NCBI RefSeq assembly: GCF_020905335.1 | Contig: NZ_JAJJMN010000001.1 | Span: forward strand, 682,001 to 746,000 | DNA: 64,000 nt | DNA from: Flavobacterium lipolyticum | GTDB taxonomy: Bacteria; Bacteroidota; Bacteroidia; Flavobacteriales; Flavobacteriaceae | Direction of reading: 5' to 3' | Shown: one piece after another, positions 1 through 7,424 of the stretch | How positions within the stretch are numbered: the first letter of the stretch is position 1 | Layout: the number at the start of each line of letters is the position of its first letter | Program-made: the position numbers and the translations under genes | Notes under the pieces: generated by a model | Database searches by the model: none | What the model was told of the DNA's origin: nothing | Seen by the model: the letters and a program-made list of their open reading frames with translations, nothing else

Positions 1-2
1 AC

Positions 3-434
3 AGTACCGTTAAGAATTATGATCAGGGTTTTAGATTAGGCTTTGGTTTAAATGGTGGTATCCCGACGGATAATGACTATAAATGGTCACTTGGCGGAGA
101 TGTTCGTCTGCAGTACGATTTATCTAAAAAAACATCGCTAACCTTAACAACAGGTTTTACAAATCTGTTTATGAAAAATGACGCAAAAGATCTTGGATTC
201 ATTCCGGCAAAAGCAGGTTTTAAAGCTTTTATCTGGGAAGATCAGTTTTATGTTTTGGGAGAAGTAGGTGCCGGTTTTGCTGTCACAAACGGGTATGACG
301 ATACTACTTTTTTATGGGCACCGGGAATTGGCTATGCCAACAAATACATTGATATCAGTGTCCGTTATGAAGATTATAATAAATTCAAAACCAATCAGGT
401 TGCTTTACGTTTAGCTTATGGTTTTGATTTATAA
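3..434 (+). CDS. C-terminal part of an outer-membrane beta-barrel protein, 5' end outside window
   Basis: The frame is already open at base 3 and runs to TAA at 432-434, so the gene starts before the window. About 143 residues are visible. They alternate short polar turns with amphipathic strands rich in Gly, Tyr, Phe and Thr and end in a strand closing on FDL, as outer-membrane barrels do. The pattern resembles the porin-like or opacity-like 8-strand barrels common in Bacteroidota. An internal Met at 171 is not the start. No partner gene is visible upstream; three hairpins follow it. The substrate or role cannot be told. Confidence 0.75.
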   Translation, partial: STVKNYDQGFRLGFGLNGGIPTDNDYKWSLGGDVRLQYDLSKKTSLTLTTGFTNLFMKNDAKDLGFIPAKAGFKAFIWEDQFYVLGEVGAGFAVTNGYDDTTFLWAPGIGYANKYIDISVRYEDYNKFKTNQVALRLAYGFDL

Positions 435-470
435 AGATTAAGTTTAATTTATTTTTTTGTTTTTGGTATG

Positions 471-510
471 AACCCGGTAGAAGTTAAATTCTATCGGGTT
501 TGGTGTTTTT
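471..510 (+). terminator. Hairpin after the barrel gene
   Basis: AACCCGGTAG (471-480) faces CTATCGGGTT (491-500) with one mismatch and a 10-nt loop, followed by TGGTGTTTTT. It lies 37 nt after the stop codon and is probably the rho-independent terminator. Confidence 0.6.
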
Positions 511-529
511 AGGAACACGGTACAAAATC

Positions 530-570
530 AAATCCGACAAGTTTTAAAAGCCTGTCGGATTTTGTTTTTT
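530..570 (+). terminator. Second terminator hairpin
   Basis: AAATCCGACA (530-539) pairs perfectly with TGTCGGATTT (553-562), followed by TGTTTTTTT. A third, weaker hairpin (AAAACCT 596-602, AGGTTTT 615-621) follows. The stem resembles the one at 7373-7405, which suggests a recurrent terminator sequence. Confidence 0.65.
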
Positions 571-698
571 TGGGGCTACTCTTTTAATGATCAGTAAAAC
601 CTGATAATTTATATAGGTTTTTTCTTTCTTTTTTATATGCATCAGATTTAATTATTGAGTAAATTAATGGTATTATTCTTATTTAAAAGCCAGATGTT

Positions 699-2102
699 AT
701 GAAAAAGCAATTTTTAATGCCCGTATTTTTTACACTAGTGCTATTTTGCTCTTGTGATGATGGTGAAGTTGTACAAACGGAAAATGCAGCTGTAAACACT
801 GATGAGAACCATTTGAAGACCGTATCCGCCACAGAATCGGTTACTTTTTTAAAAGATTTTCAGCAACAGCAGTCTACCCAAAAAAACGCTAACTTTAACC
901 TGACAATAGATTTTCAATCTATAGAACAGATTGATATAACGGATACTGACGCTAAACTAACGGTTGTGAAGGCAGAAACTGGCCTGGACAATGTAGATTC
1001 TAGTATTTTACAAATCAGGATCAATGGAGAATTGCAGACTGTACTTTTTAATTTAATTCCCGAAGAGGGATTCAATAATAAAAAAACAGGAAAGGTGATA
1101 GAGCGTTATGGTGAATTTAGCGGTGCTGTTGTGGTTACCGATTTGAGAGGGGCCGTTCTGAACGATTTCATTTATAAATCCGGAAATTTGCTTGGAGAAG
1201 TGAAGTCTCCGGGTCCTGACCCGATTCCGCTGAACAACGTCAATGTATATCCTAAACCTAAAATAACTGACATCATTTTTCCCTATATTAAACCGGGCTA
1301 TCGCTTTAGAGGCGAAGGCAGTCCGACCAATTATGCCAGTATGGGAGTGGCTTTTGCCAGTTATTATGCCACAGCAATGGTTAACGAAATTGAAAAAAGA
1401 ATAACCGATAAAAACCTGACGCCCTGCCAGAAAGCAGTACTCGAAAAACTAAAAGCCAACAAAAATGTCGATATCGCCAGAATGCTTGCGAGATTGGGAG
1501 CCAATAGTCCTTATACGTTGAATATCACAACAGGAGATTTTAAAGAACCGGCCACTACCAGATATACGCAAAAATCTCCTATATCAAGATTTGATTATAC
1601 GACGATCATTAGTAACGATTATACGGACAGAACAGCATTGTCTTTGGCCGGAAATATTCTTCATGAAGTGGTACATGCTTATTTTTTTAGCCTTCAGGAT
1701 CAGGTCGCCGCTCAGGGAAGCTCTGCGCCGCTAACTGAATTCCCTGCTCTTTTTGAGGTATACATACAACAAAAAGCTCCCAAGGGTGCCTGGATGACTC
1801 CTGATTTACAGCACAAACAAATGGCAGAAACCTATGTCAATGCCATTGCAGCTGCCCTTCAGGAATTTCAAACGGGAAATAGTGCCGCGACTTCTATCAA
1901 ACAGGAATATCTAGATTTGGCTTGGGGAGGTTTATATAAAACACCTGTGTTCGATCAAACTTTTCCGGAAGGGTCGGCGGACAGGAGTAGAATTTTAAAT
2001 AGACTTATTTGTGAACAACAAGGGATTGATACCCAAAATCATGGAGGAGAAAGACAATATCCGCTTGGTTCAAAGTGTGATGATTATATAAAAAGTAAGT
2101 AG
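699..2102 (+). CDS. Surface lipoprotein with an HEVVH metallopeptidase-like motif
   Basis: A 467-residue protein with a lipoprotein signal: hydrophobic stretch 5-17, then CSCDD, so the mature protein is probably lipidated at Cys17 or Cys19. Residues 30-170 look like a beta-rich linker region. A Pro-rich stretch lies near 175-190. The C-terminal 270 residues are helical and contain HEVVH at 322-326, the HExxH zinc-ligand pattern of metallopeptidases, with acidic residues downstream that could supply the third ligand. No close family is recognised; toxin-like or processing peptidase are both possible. The stop is 2 nt before the next start, so the two secreted paralogs downstream are probably co-transcribed and may be partners. 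The peptidase call is inference. Confidence 0.6.
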   Translation: MKKQFLMPVFFTLVLFCSCDDGEVVQTENAAVNTDENHLKTVSATESVTFLKDFQQQQSTQKNANFNLTIDFQSIEQIDITDTDAKLTVVKAETGLDNVDSSILQIRINGELQTVLFNLIPEEGFNNKKTGKVIERYGEFSGAVVVTDLRGAVLNDFIYKSGNLLGEVKSPGPDPIPLNNVNVYPKPKITDIIFPYIKPGYRFRGEGSPTNYASMGVAFASYYATAMVNEIEKRITDKNLTPCQKAVLEKLKANKNVDIARMLARLGANSPYTLNITTGDFKEPATTRYTQKSPISRFDYTTIISNDYTDRTALSLAGNILHEVVHAYFFSLQDQVAAQGSSAPLTEFPALFEVYIQQKAPKGAWMTPDLQHKQMAETYVNAIAAALQEFQTGNSAATSIKQEYLDLAWGGLYKTPVFDQTFPEGSADRSRILNRLICEQQGIDTQNHGGERQYPLGSKCDDYIKSK

Positions 2103-2104
2103 CT

Positions 2105-2731
2105 ATGAAAAAAAAACTTTTTGTTCTATTAATGATGATTTGTGTTACTATAATGTATCCACAAGTAAACAAAGATAAGTATGATGCGATTAACACTTAT
2201 CTCTCATTAATAGTTAAGGACACAACGAAAACAATTGTGGTAGTCAAGGAAAAAATGAGTTCAAATGGAGCTTTAAAGTTGTTTTCAGGAGGAAAACTTA
2301 ATGGTATTCCTTTTAGCAGAGTAAATGGTATTCAGGAAAGATTAGGAGGGATTTTAGAGCCCCTTTATGATGAAACTGATTTTCAGAAAATGAGAAAGAA
2401 ATATCAAGATGACACAAATGAGGGTAAATATGAACTTGCAAAAAATGCAAATTGGAGTGCGAAAGATTTTAAGTTAAAAAATATTTATCTTGAAGCTTTT
2501 GATACTATTATGTACAAAAAAGGAAAAGAATTATTTGATTATAAGTATCATGCACAATTAATAATTTTATCAGAACCAATGTATTATAAAGATAAAAAGC
2601 ATTTGGTAATTGCTATTGCTATTGGAGATACGAGTCCTCTGGGGTATTTTGATGATCATGTTGTTGTAATGAAAAAAATAAATAACAGGTGGCAGGTGAT
2701 TAAAAGAGGTGAGAAATACTGGGTTGAATAA
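2105..2731 (+). CDS. Secreted protein of unknown function, first of two tandem paralogs
   Basis: 208 residues with a signal peptide (MKKKLF, hydrophobic core to about residue 17, then YPQ). The mature part is mixed alpha/beta with no motif I recognise. It starts 2 nt after the HEVVH lipoprotein stop, suggesting translational coupling. The next gene is a paralog of the same length, about three quarters identical in protein. Nucleotide identity is patchy: the signal-peptide region and a stretch around 2254-2297 are virtually identical to the next gene while other parts differ freely. The function could be an accessory or inhibitor of the lipoprotein upstream; nothing in the sequence proves it. 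Confidence 0.75.
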   Translation: MKKKLFVLLMMICVTIMYPQVNKDKYDAINTYLSLIVKDTTKTIVVVKEKMSSNGALKLFSGGKLNGIPFSRVNGIQERLGGILEPLYDETDFQKMRKKYQDDTNEGKYELAKNANWSAKDFKLKNIYLEAFDTIMYKKGKELFDYKYHAQLIILSEPMYYKDKKHLVIAIAIGDTSPLGYFDDHVVVMKKINNRWQVIKRGEKYWVE

Positions 2732-2742
2732 CTTTTTTTGTG

Positions 2743-3369
2743 ATGAAAAAAAAACTTTTTGTTCTATTAATGATGATTTGCGTTACTATAATGTATCCAC
2801 AAGCAAAGAAAGATAAATACAACGCCATCAATACTTATCTCTCATCAATAATTAAAGACACAACTAAAACAATTGTAATAATCAAAGAAAAAATGAGTTC
2901 AAATGGAGCTTTAAAGTTGTTTTCAGGAGGGAAACTTAATGATATTCCTTTTAATAGGGTAAATGGTATCCAGGAAAGACTTGGAGGAATTTTAGAACCT
3001 CTTTATAAGGAAAATGATTTTCAGAAAATGCGTAAGAAATATCAGGATGATGTAAATGATGGCAAATACAATCTCGCTAAGAATGCAAAGTGGAATCCTG
3101 AAGACTTTAAGTTTAAAAATATCTTTTTCGAAACTTTTGATACTATAATCTATAAAATGGGAAAAGGAATACCTAATTACCCCTACACTACACAAATGAT
3201 CTCTTTATCTGAACCTATGTATTATAAAGGAAGAAAGTACTTAGTTATCGCTGTTGCCATTGGAGATACCACTCCTATTGGTTATCTTAATGATTATGTC
3301 ATCGTAATGAAAAAAGTAAATAATAGATGGACCGTTATTGAAAAAGGACAACCCTATCAGTATTATTAA
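2743..3369 (+). CDS. Secreted protein of unknown function, second tandem paralog
   Basis: 208 residues from ATG 2743. A GTG three bases upstream is in frame, but alignment with the paralog, which begins MKKKLF, favours the ATG. It has a signal peptide ending near YPQ and no recognised domain. It is 11 nt after the first paralog and is the last gene of the apparent three-gene unit. A duplication created it; the near-identical blocks shared with the first copy beside strongly diverged blocks suggest gene conversion or selection on those segments. Confidence 0.75.
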   Translation: MKKKLFVLLMMICVTIMYPQAKKDKYNAINTYLSSIIKDTTKTIVIIKEKMSSNGALKLFSGGKLNDIPFNRVNGIQERLGGILEPLYKENDFQKMRKKYQDDVNDGKYNLAKNAKWNPEDFKFKNIFFETFDTIIYKMGKGIPNYPYTTQMISLSEPMYYKGRKYLVIAVAIGDTTPIGYLNDYVIVMKKVNNRWTVIEKGQPYQYY

Positions 3370-3480
3370 CCTAAGACATTAGATTATTGTCATGTGTAAT
3401 TTGTTTACTTATGTTTCGGAAATATGAGGATTATTTAAAATATAAATTGTTAGTGCTTCTCTGTAACTAATACTAAACAA

Positions 3481-3500
3481 GACAGATTTTATTCTGTCCT
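3481..3500 (+). terminator. Weak hairpin after the tandem paralogs
   Basis: GACAGA (3481-3486) pairs with TCTGTC (3493-3498), followed by CTTT. The stem is short and the T-tract poor, so this is only a possible terminator. Confidence 0.3.
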
Positions 3501-3503
3501 TTA

Positions 3504-3536
3504 CCATTGGTCAAAAGAGAACTGCCATTAGTCAAA
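3504..3536 (+). promoter_or_regulatory. Candidate LytTR-regulator binding site (direct repeat, 21-bp period)
   Basis: CCATTGGTCAAA (3504-3515) and CCATTAGTCAAA (3525-3536) are direct repeats 21 bp apart with the 9-bp spacer AGAGAACTG. LytTR-domain regulators bind paired direct repeats about two helical turns apart. An equivalent arrangement with a related spacer lies upstream of the other barrel gene at 7316-7348. The site ends 54 nt before the start codon at 3591. Confidence 0.65.
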
Positions 3537-3590
3537 TGATTTTTCGTGATTGGTTTAGAACGCGGTAATTCGCAGAAAATTAATCCAATC

Positions 3591-4526
3591 ATGAACAAAA
3601 CAATCTTTTATCTATCGCAGCTTTTCCTTTTTTTATTGACTAGTATTGCTGCACAATCACAATCAAAAATAGCAGGAGAACTTAAAGTTGATTATGTTCC
3701 GTTCTCCAACTATGTCCGTCCAATGGACAGTACTAAAACAAGTGCTGAAAGTAATTTTAAAAGGGCACAAATTGCTTTTGAAATACCTCTTTCTCTGGAA
3801 ATGGACCAATACCACCGTCCAAAACTCTGGTCTCTTTTTGCAAACGGAAGTTATGCCAAAATGGAAAACAAGAATTACGAAATTCAGTCGCTTCCGGTAG
3901 AATTTCAGGGTGGCTTTCCTAATGAAATGCTGAATGCGCAAATCGGAGTCAAACATTTACGTTCTATCTCACCAACCTGGTCGTTAATGATAATGGCTTC
4001 TGTGGGGGTTTACACGGATATGGTCGAGATCAATAAAGATGATGTATTGTTTCAGGGTGGTGTGTTTTTCATCAAGCATTTCAATCCCAATATGGCATTC
4101 GGTATGGGACCAGTACTAACCAACAGTTTTGGTGTTCCGATGGTACTTCCGGGAATTTATTTCAACTGGGAGTCCAGAGGTTCGTGGCATTTTAAAATCA
4201 CGTTTCCTGAAGGTCTTCAATTCGGGTATCGAATCTCAGAAAACTTTGACTTAAAAGCGGTGGTCGAGTTAAGCGGAATGACGGCAGAAACAAAAGTGAA
4301 CAACAAAACATCACTATTAGGTTATCAGCAAATTATTGCCGGTATACAGCCTGAAATTAAGCTTGGCAAACACTGGACACTGCAACCGACAGCAGGATCG
4401 ACACTTTTACGCAGTTTCTCCAGTACTAATAGAAAAATTAAGGATATTTTCAAGGAGAAAGACATGGCCAATCCAAGATTTACGACTACATTTTACGGAG
4501 CGGTAGCCCTAAAATGGCAATTCTAG
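3591..4526 (+). CDS. Outer-membrane beta-barrel protein linked to the LytS/LytTR pair
   Basis: 311 residues from ATG 3591. An in-frame GTG at 3546 would add 15 residues before an otherwise normal signal peptide (core about 4-18, then AQSQ), so the ATG is preferred. The mature protein is a run of amphipathic strands ending in LKWQF, with the terminal aromatic residue typical of outer-membrane barrels; it resembles the DUF6268-type barrels of Bacteroidota. It converges on the response-regulator gene with only 2 nt between stop codons. The direct repeat at 3504-3536 suggests control by that regulator. The transported substrate, if any, is unknown. Confidence 0.75.
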   Translation: MNKTIFYLSQLFLFLLTSIAAQSQSKIAGELKVDYVPFSNYVRPMDSTKTSAESNFKRAQIAFEIPLSLEMDQYHRPKLWSLFANGSYAKMENKNYEIQSLPVEFQGGFPNEMLNAQIGVKHLRSISPTWSLMIMASVGVYTDMVEINKDDVLFQGGVFFIKHFNPNMAFGMGPVLTNSFGVPMVLPGIYFNWESRGSWHFKITFPEGLQFGYRISENFDLKAVVELSGMTAETKVNNKTSLLGYQQIIAGIQPEIKLGKHWTLQPTAGSTLLRSFSSTNRKIKDIFKEKDMANPRFTTTFYGAVALKWQF

Positions 4527-4528
4527 GG

Positions 4529-5242
4529 TCATCGGCTTAATAAGTTTTTATAGACTACCTCTTTCAGTAATGCTTCGCGGCGTGTTCTTGAAATGGGTAG
4601 TTCTTGTCCTTTTATGAACAATCGTCCACCGGAAACGGAGTCAATATGGGTAATATTGATAAGGAAAGATTTATGAATTCTAAAAAAGATTTCCGTAGGA
4701 AGTGTTTCTTCCAAAGAAATCATCGTTTGATGAATCACCAGAACCTTATCTTTAAAATGGAGCTTTGCATAGTTCTGCATTCCCTCGATATAGAGAATAT
4801 CAAGCCAGGAAATCTTCTGAAATCCTTCTTCCTGACGCACATACAAATAGGGATCTAATTGATGCTGCTTGGGAGTATCCAGCATCTGATGCCATTGTTT
4901 TGCTTTTAAAGCAGCCTGATAAAAACGCTGAAACGTAATGGGTTTTAATAAATAATCGACCACCTGTAAACGATACCCTTCAAGCGCATATTCAGAATAA
5001 GCTGTCGTAAAAATAACCAACGGCGGATTGTCCAGCGATTCCAAAAATTCCAGCCCCGTGAGATACGGCATATTAATATCCAGAAACAACAAATCGACCT
5101 CTTTTTCCTGAATGTACGAAGTGGCTTCTAATGCGGACGCGCAGGTACCTGCGACTTCAAGAAAATCGATTTTAGAAACAAAATCTACGATTCCGTTTCT
5201 TGCAATAGGTTCGTCGTCGATAACAAGGCATTTCATTTTCAT
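4529..5242 (-). CDS. LytTR-family response regulator
   Basis: 237 residues. The N-terminal receiver domain (about 1-120) has the acidic pair D9/D10, the phosphoacceptor D55 in LFLDINMP, the switch Thr in FTTAYS and the Lys in YLLKPI. The C-terminal LytTR DNA-binding domain spans about 130-235 and includes the conserved patterns DILYIEG and FFRIHKSFLIN. It is the cytoplasmic output partner of the histidine kinase 244 nt upstream. Likely targets are the two flanking barrel genes, whose promoters share a 21-bp-period direct repeat. The start MKMK could also be the second Met; this makes no difference to the domains. Confidence 0.93.
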   Translation of the reverse strand: MKMKCLVIDDEPIARNGIVDFVSKIDFLEVAGTCASALEATSYIQEKEVDLLFLDINMPYLTGLEFLESLDNPPLVIFTTAYSEYALEGYRLQVVDYLLKPITFQRFYQAALKAKQWHQMLDTPKQHQLDPYLYVRQEEGFQKISWLDILYIEGMQNYAKLHFKDKVLVIHQTMISLEETLPTEIFFRIHKSFLINITHIDSVSGGRLFIKGQELPISRTRREALLKEVVYKNLLSR

Positions 5243-5486
5243 ATTTTGTTTTTTTTACTTTTTTATTTTTTCCCGCAGATCTTACAGATTTTTTCTTCTT
5301 TATTTTTTACTGTTCTTCATTATATCCCAATAGCTAAAATGATTGCTGATCTTTGATTTCCGGGAGGTAAAATTCAGGAAAACAGATCCCATTCCACCCT
5401 TGCCAATACCCAATCAAAAATCTGCAATCATTAATCTTCAATTTAAAATCTTTCATGACATTGGCTATCGGAAACGGCAAAATCTT

Positions 5487-6536
5487 TTACTTCAAATCTA
5501 AAACCACAACTGCCGTAAAATCAGAATCGGTTTTAATGATGTTTAACTGGTGTTTTTCAGGATATTGAATCGTCAGTCTTTTTTTGACATTTTCAAGTCC
5601 GAGCCCTTGATTCTTTGAAGGGGTTTTGTATTGTTCCGTATAGGAATTCTCGATCTTAAAATGCAGCTGTTTCACCGTTTGTTTACATCCCAAATGCACA
5701 TATCCTTTTTGACCCGGAAGCCTTGAAACGTGCTTGAATGCATTTTCTATTAAAGGGACTAAAAGCAATGGTGCAATCTGAAGCTGGGCATCCTCAATAC
5801 TCCATTTACATTTTACTTTTAATTCATTGCCCCATCTCGTTTCTTCGACTCCAATTAAGTCTTTCAGGTATTTTACTTCGAGATGCAGCGGCACATATTC
5901 TTTGTTGCATTCGTACAATTGATACCTCAAAATATCCGAAAACCGAATGAGCAAATCCGAAGCCAGTTTTACATCACTCTGCATCAAAATGTGAATGTGA
6001 TTGAGCACATTAAACATGAGATGCGGATTAATCTGATCCTGAAGAATCTTGATTTGTGCCTCGAGATGAACCTGCTGCAGCTGAGCATGATTTCTTTCGA
6101 TTATATTATGCTCCTGATAAAATCGAAGCCCGCAGGCAGTACCGCAAATCAAAATAGCTGCAGGGATACTGCCAAAGAATCGCGCAAATAAAAACTCAAT
6201 CATGGTCATGTTTGCTTCGTCGGGATACAATCGTGCCCGGGTATGCGAATTTGAAAAGACGGTATAAATAATGGCCAGGCAAAATGAAAGTATCAAAACT
6301 ACCATGACACTTTGCACTGCAAATAGTGCCATTCTTCTTTTGCGCAATGCAACAGGCAATACAATATCGCTAAGAAAATGCGCCAAAAGACTTGAACACA
6401 GTAAAACCAAAAAAGCCTGAGAAGCTGCCGATCGAGCGCCGTAAGCCTCTATCATCTGCGACCAGATCGTTATTCCGAGTAAACACCAGAAAAAAACTAA
6501 AAATATTCGATGTCTGTTTTTATTTATTACAACCAT
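5487..6536 (-). CDS. LytS/YehU-type sensor histidine kinase
   Basis: 349 residues. About four membrane segments occupy residues 10-30, 40-62, 70-93 and 115-135, then a short coiled coil and the His_kinase domain with the phosphoacceptor H172 in NPHLMFNVLN. The HATPase region carries the N-box in LVPLIENAFKH and the glycine motif GLGLENVKKR. There is no PAS or periplasmic ligand domain, so the membrane part itself is the likely sensor. Bacteroidota kinases of this type pair with LytTR regulators; here the regulator is the next gene on the same strand. The 244-nt gap between them holds AT-rich sequence with no clear gene. Confidence 0.92.
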   Translation of the reverse strand: MVVINKNRHRIFLVFFWCLLGITIWSQMIEAYGARSAASQAFLVLLCSSLLAHFLSDIVLPVALRKRRMALFAVQSVMVVLILSFCLAIIYTVFSNSHTRARLYPDEANMTMIEFLFARFFGSIPAAILICGTACGLRFYQEHNIIERNHAQLQQVHLEAQIKILQDQINPHLMFNVLNHIHILMQSDVKLASDLLIRFSDILRYQLYECNKEYVPLHLEVKYLKDLIGVEETRWGNELKVKCKWSIEDAQLQIAPLLLVPLIENAFKHVSRLPGQKGYVHLGCKQTVKQLHFKIENSYTEQYKTPSKNQGLGLENVKKRLTIQYPEKHQLNIIKTDSDFTAVVVLDLK

Positions 6537-6602
6537 TCTAAAAAAATAAAAAATTGATGAGAAACTTCGCGTTCAAAAATAACCCTATATTTTTCAAACA
6601 AA

Positions 6603-6632
6603 CAGCAAAGAACCCAAAAAGATTCTTTGCTG
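6603..6632 (-). terminator. Terminator of the porin-like gene
   Basis: CAGCAAAGAA (6603-6612) pairs perfectly with TTCTTTGCTG (6623-6632). On the minus strand the stem follows the stop at 6661 by 28 nt and is followed by TTTGTTTG. Confidence 0.6.
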
Positions 6633-6660
6633 CTGACAAGGCCAAACCAAAAAAGCCTGT

Positions 6661-7254
6661 TTAAAATATAAAATAACCAACCCCAATATTAAACGAATTT
6701 GGCTTCGAACTAAACTCTTTACTTACGTTATTTAACCCTCCCTGATACGTAACATCCAGAGTAAATTTCGAAATTTCGATTCCTGCTCCAACCTGATAGC
6801 CTATATTGGATTTGTTAAATTTCCCATAGGTAGTTTTCAATTGATTCACAGAAGAAACATTTTCATCCAGCACATAAGAATAAACTCCTCCTCCAAAAAC
6901 TCTAACATTGAGCATTGATTGATCAATTATTTTGTAACCAATAACCAATGGCATTTCGAGACTTCTCCATTTTACATTTTTAGAAGGTAAAGAAGCTGTT
7001 TTTTCAATTTTAGAAGATTTCTCACTGTAGAGAATTTCATTCTGAATAAAGAAACGTTTGAAATCAAATCGGGCCATAGCACCACCAAAAAAGCCCACTG
7101 CATACTTTGAATCAGAACTTTTTGAAACGGGAAGTTCGGAATAATTTGATCCTGCTTTTATTCCAACATGAATAGGAAGTGGAGATTGTGCATTTGATTG
7201 AAAAGAGATTAATGTAAAAATAACCGCCAACCCTAATAATTTGTACGTGTTCAT
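6661..7254 (-). CDS. Porin-family outer-membrane beta-barrel protein
   Basis: 197 residues from the ATG at 7254. The longer frame from 7290 adds MLLCIKLINIII, which breaks the signal-peptide layout, so the inner ATG is chosen. The signal peptide ends QSNAQ. The mature part fits the PorT/OMP_b-brl_2 type: GIKAGSNYS near the start, FFGGAMARF, alternating strands, and a closing GVGYFIF. It is transcribed divergently from nothing close and lies upstream of the LytS kinase gene on the same strand. Its upstream region carries the same direct-repeat motif as the barrel gene at 3591, so it is probably in the same regulon. Confidence 0.8.
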   Translation of the reverse strand: MNTYKLLGLAVIFTLISFQSNAQSPLPIHVGIKAGSNYSELPVSKSSDSKYAVGFFGGAMARFDFKRFFIQNEILYSEKSSKIEKTASLPSKNVKWRSLEMPLVIGYKIIDQSMLNVRVFGGGVYSYVLDENVSSVNQLKTTYGKFNKSNIGYQVGAGIEISKFTLDVTYQGGLNNVSKEFSSKPNSFNIGVGYFIF

Positions 7255-7315
7255 GATAATAATGTTTATTAATTTGATGCAAAGGAGCACAAACCTGAAA
7301 CGCTACTAAAATTAG

Positions 7316-7348
7316 TTTGATGAACGGCAGTTAGGTTTTGACTAACGG
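7316..7348 (-). promoter_or_regulatory. Candidate LytTR-regulator binding site, second copy
   Basis: Read on the minus strand, CCGTTAGTCAAA (7348-7337) and CCGTTCATCAAA (7327-7316) form direct repeats 21 bp apart with the 9-bp spacer ACCTAACTG. The repeats, their spacing and the AACTG end of the spacer match the site at 3504-3536. It ends 61 nt before the start codon at 7254. Confidence 0.65.
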
Positions 7349-7372
7349 ACTTCCCTAGCTGTTCTACGCAAC

Positions 7373-7405
7373 AAACCCGACAGGTTTTTGAAACCTGTCG
7401 GGTTT
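7373..7405 (-). terminator. Strong hairpin terminator after the peroxidase gene
   Basis: A perfect 15-bp stem, AAACCCGACAGGTTT (7373-7387) against AAACCTGTCGGGTTT (7391-7405), with a 3-nt loop. It lies 20 nt past the stop of the gene ending at 7425. The stem is self-symmetrical, so it can act on both strands. Related stems lie at 530-562. Confidence 0.7.
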
Positions 7406-7424
7406 AGATGATATACCCTACTAT

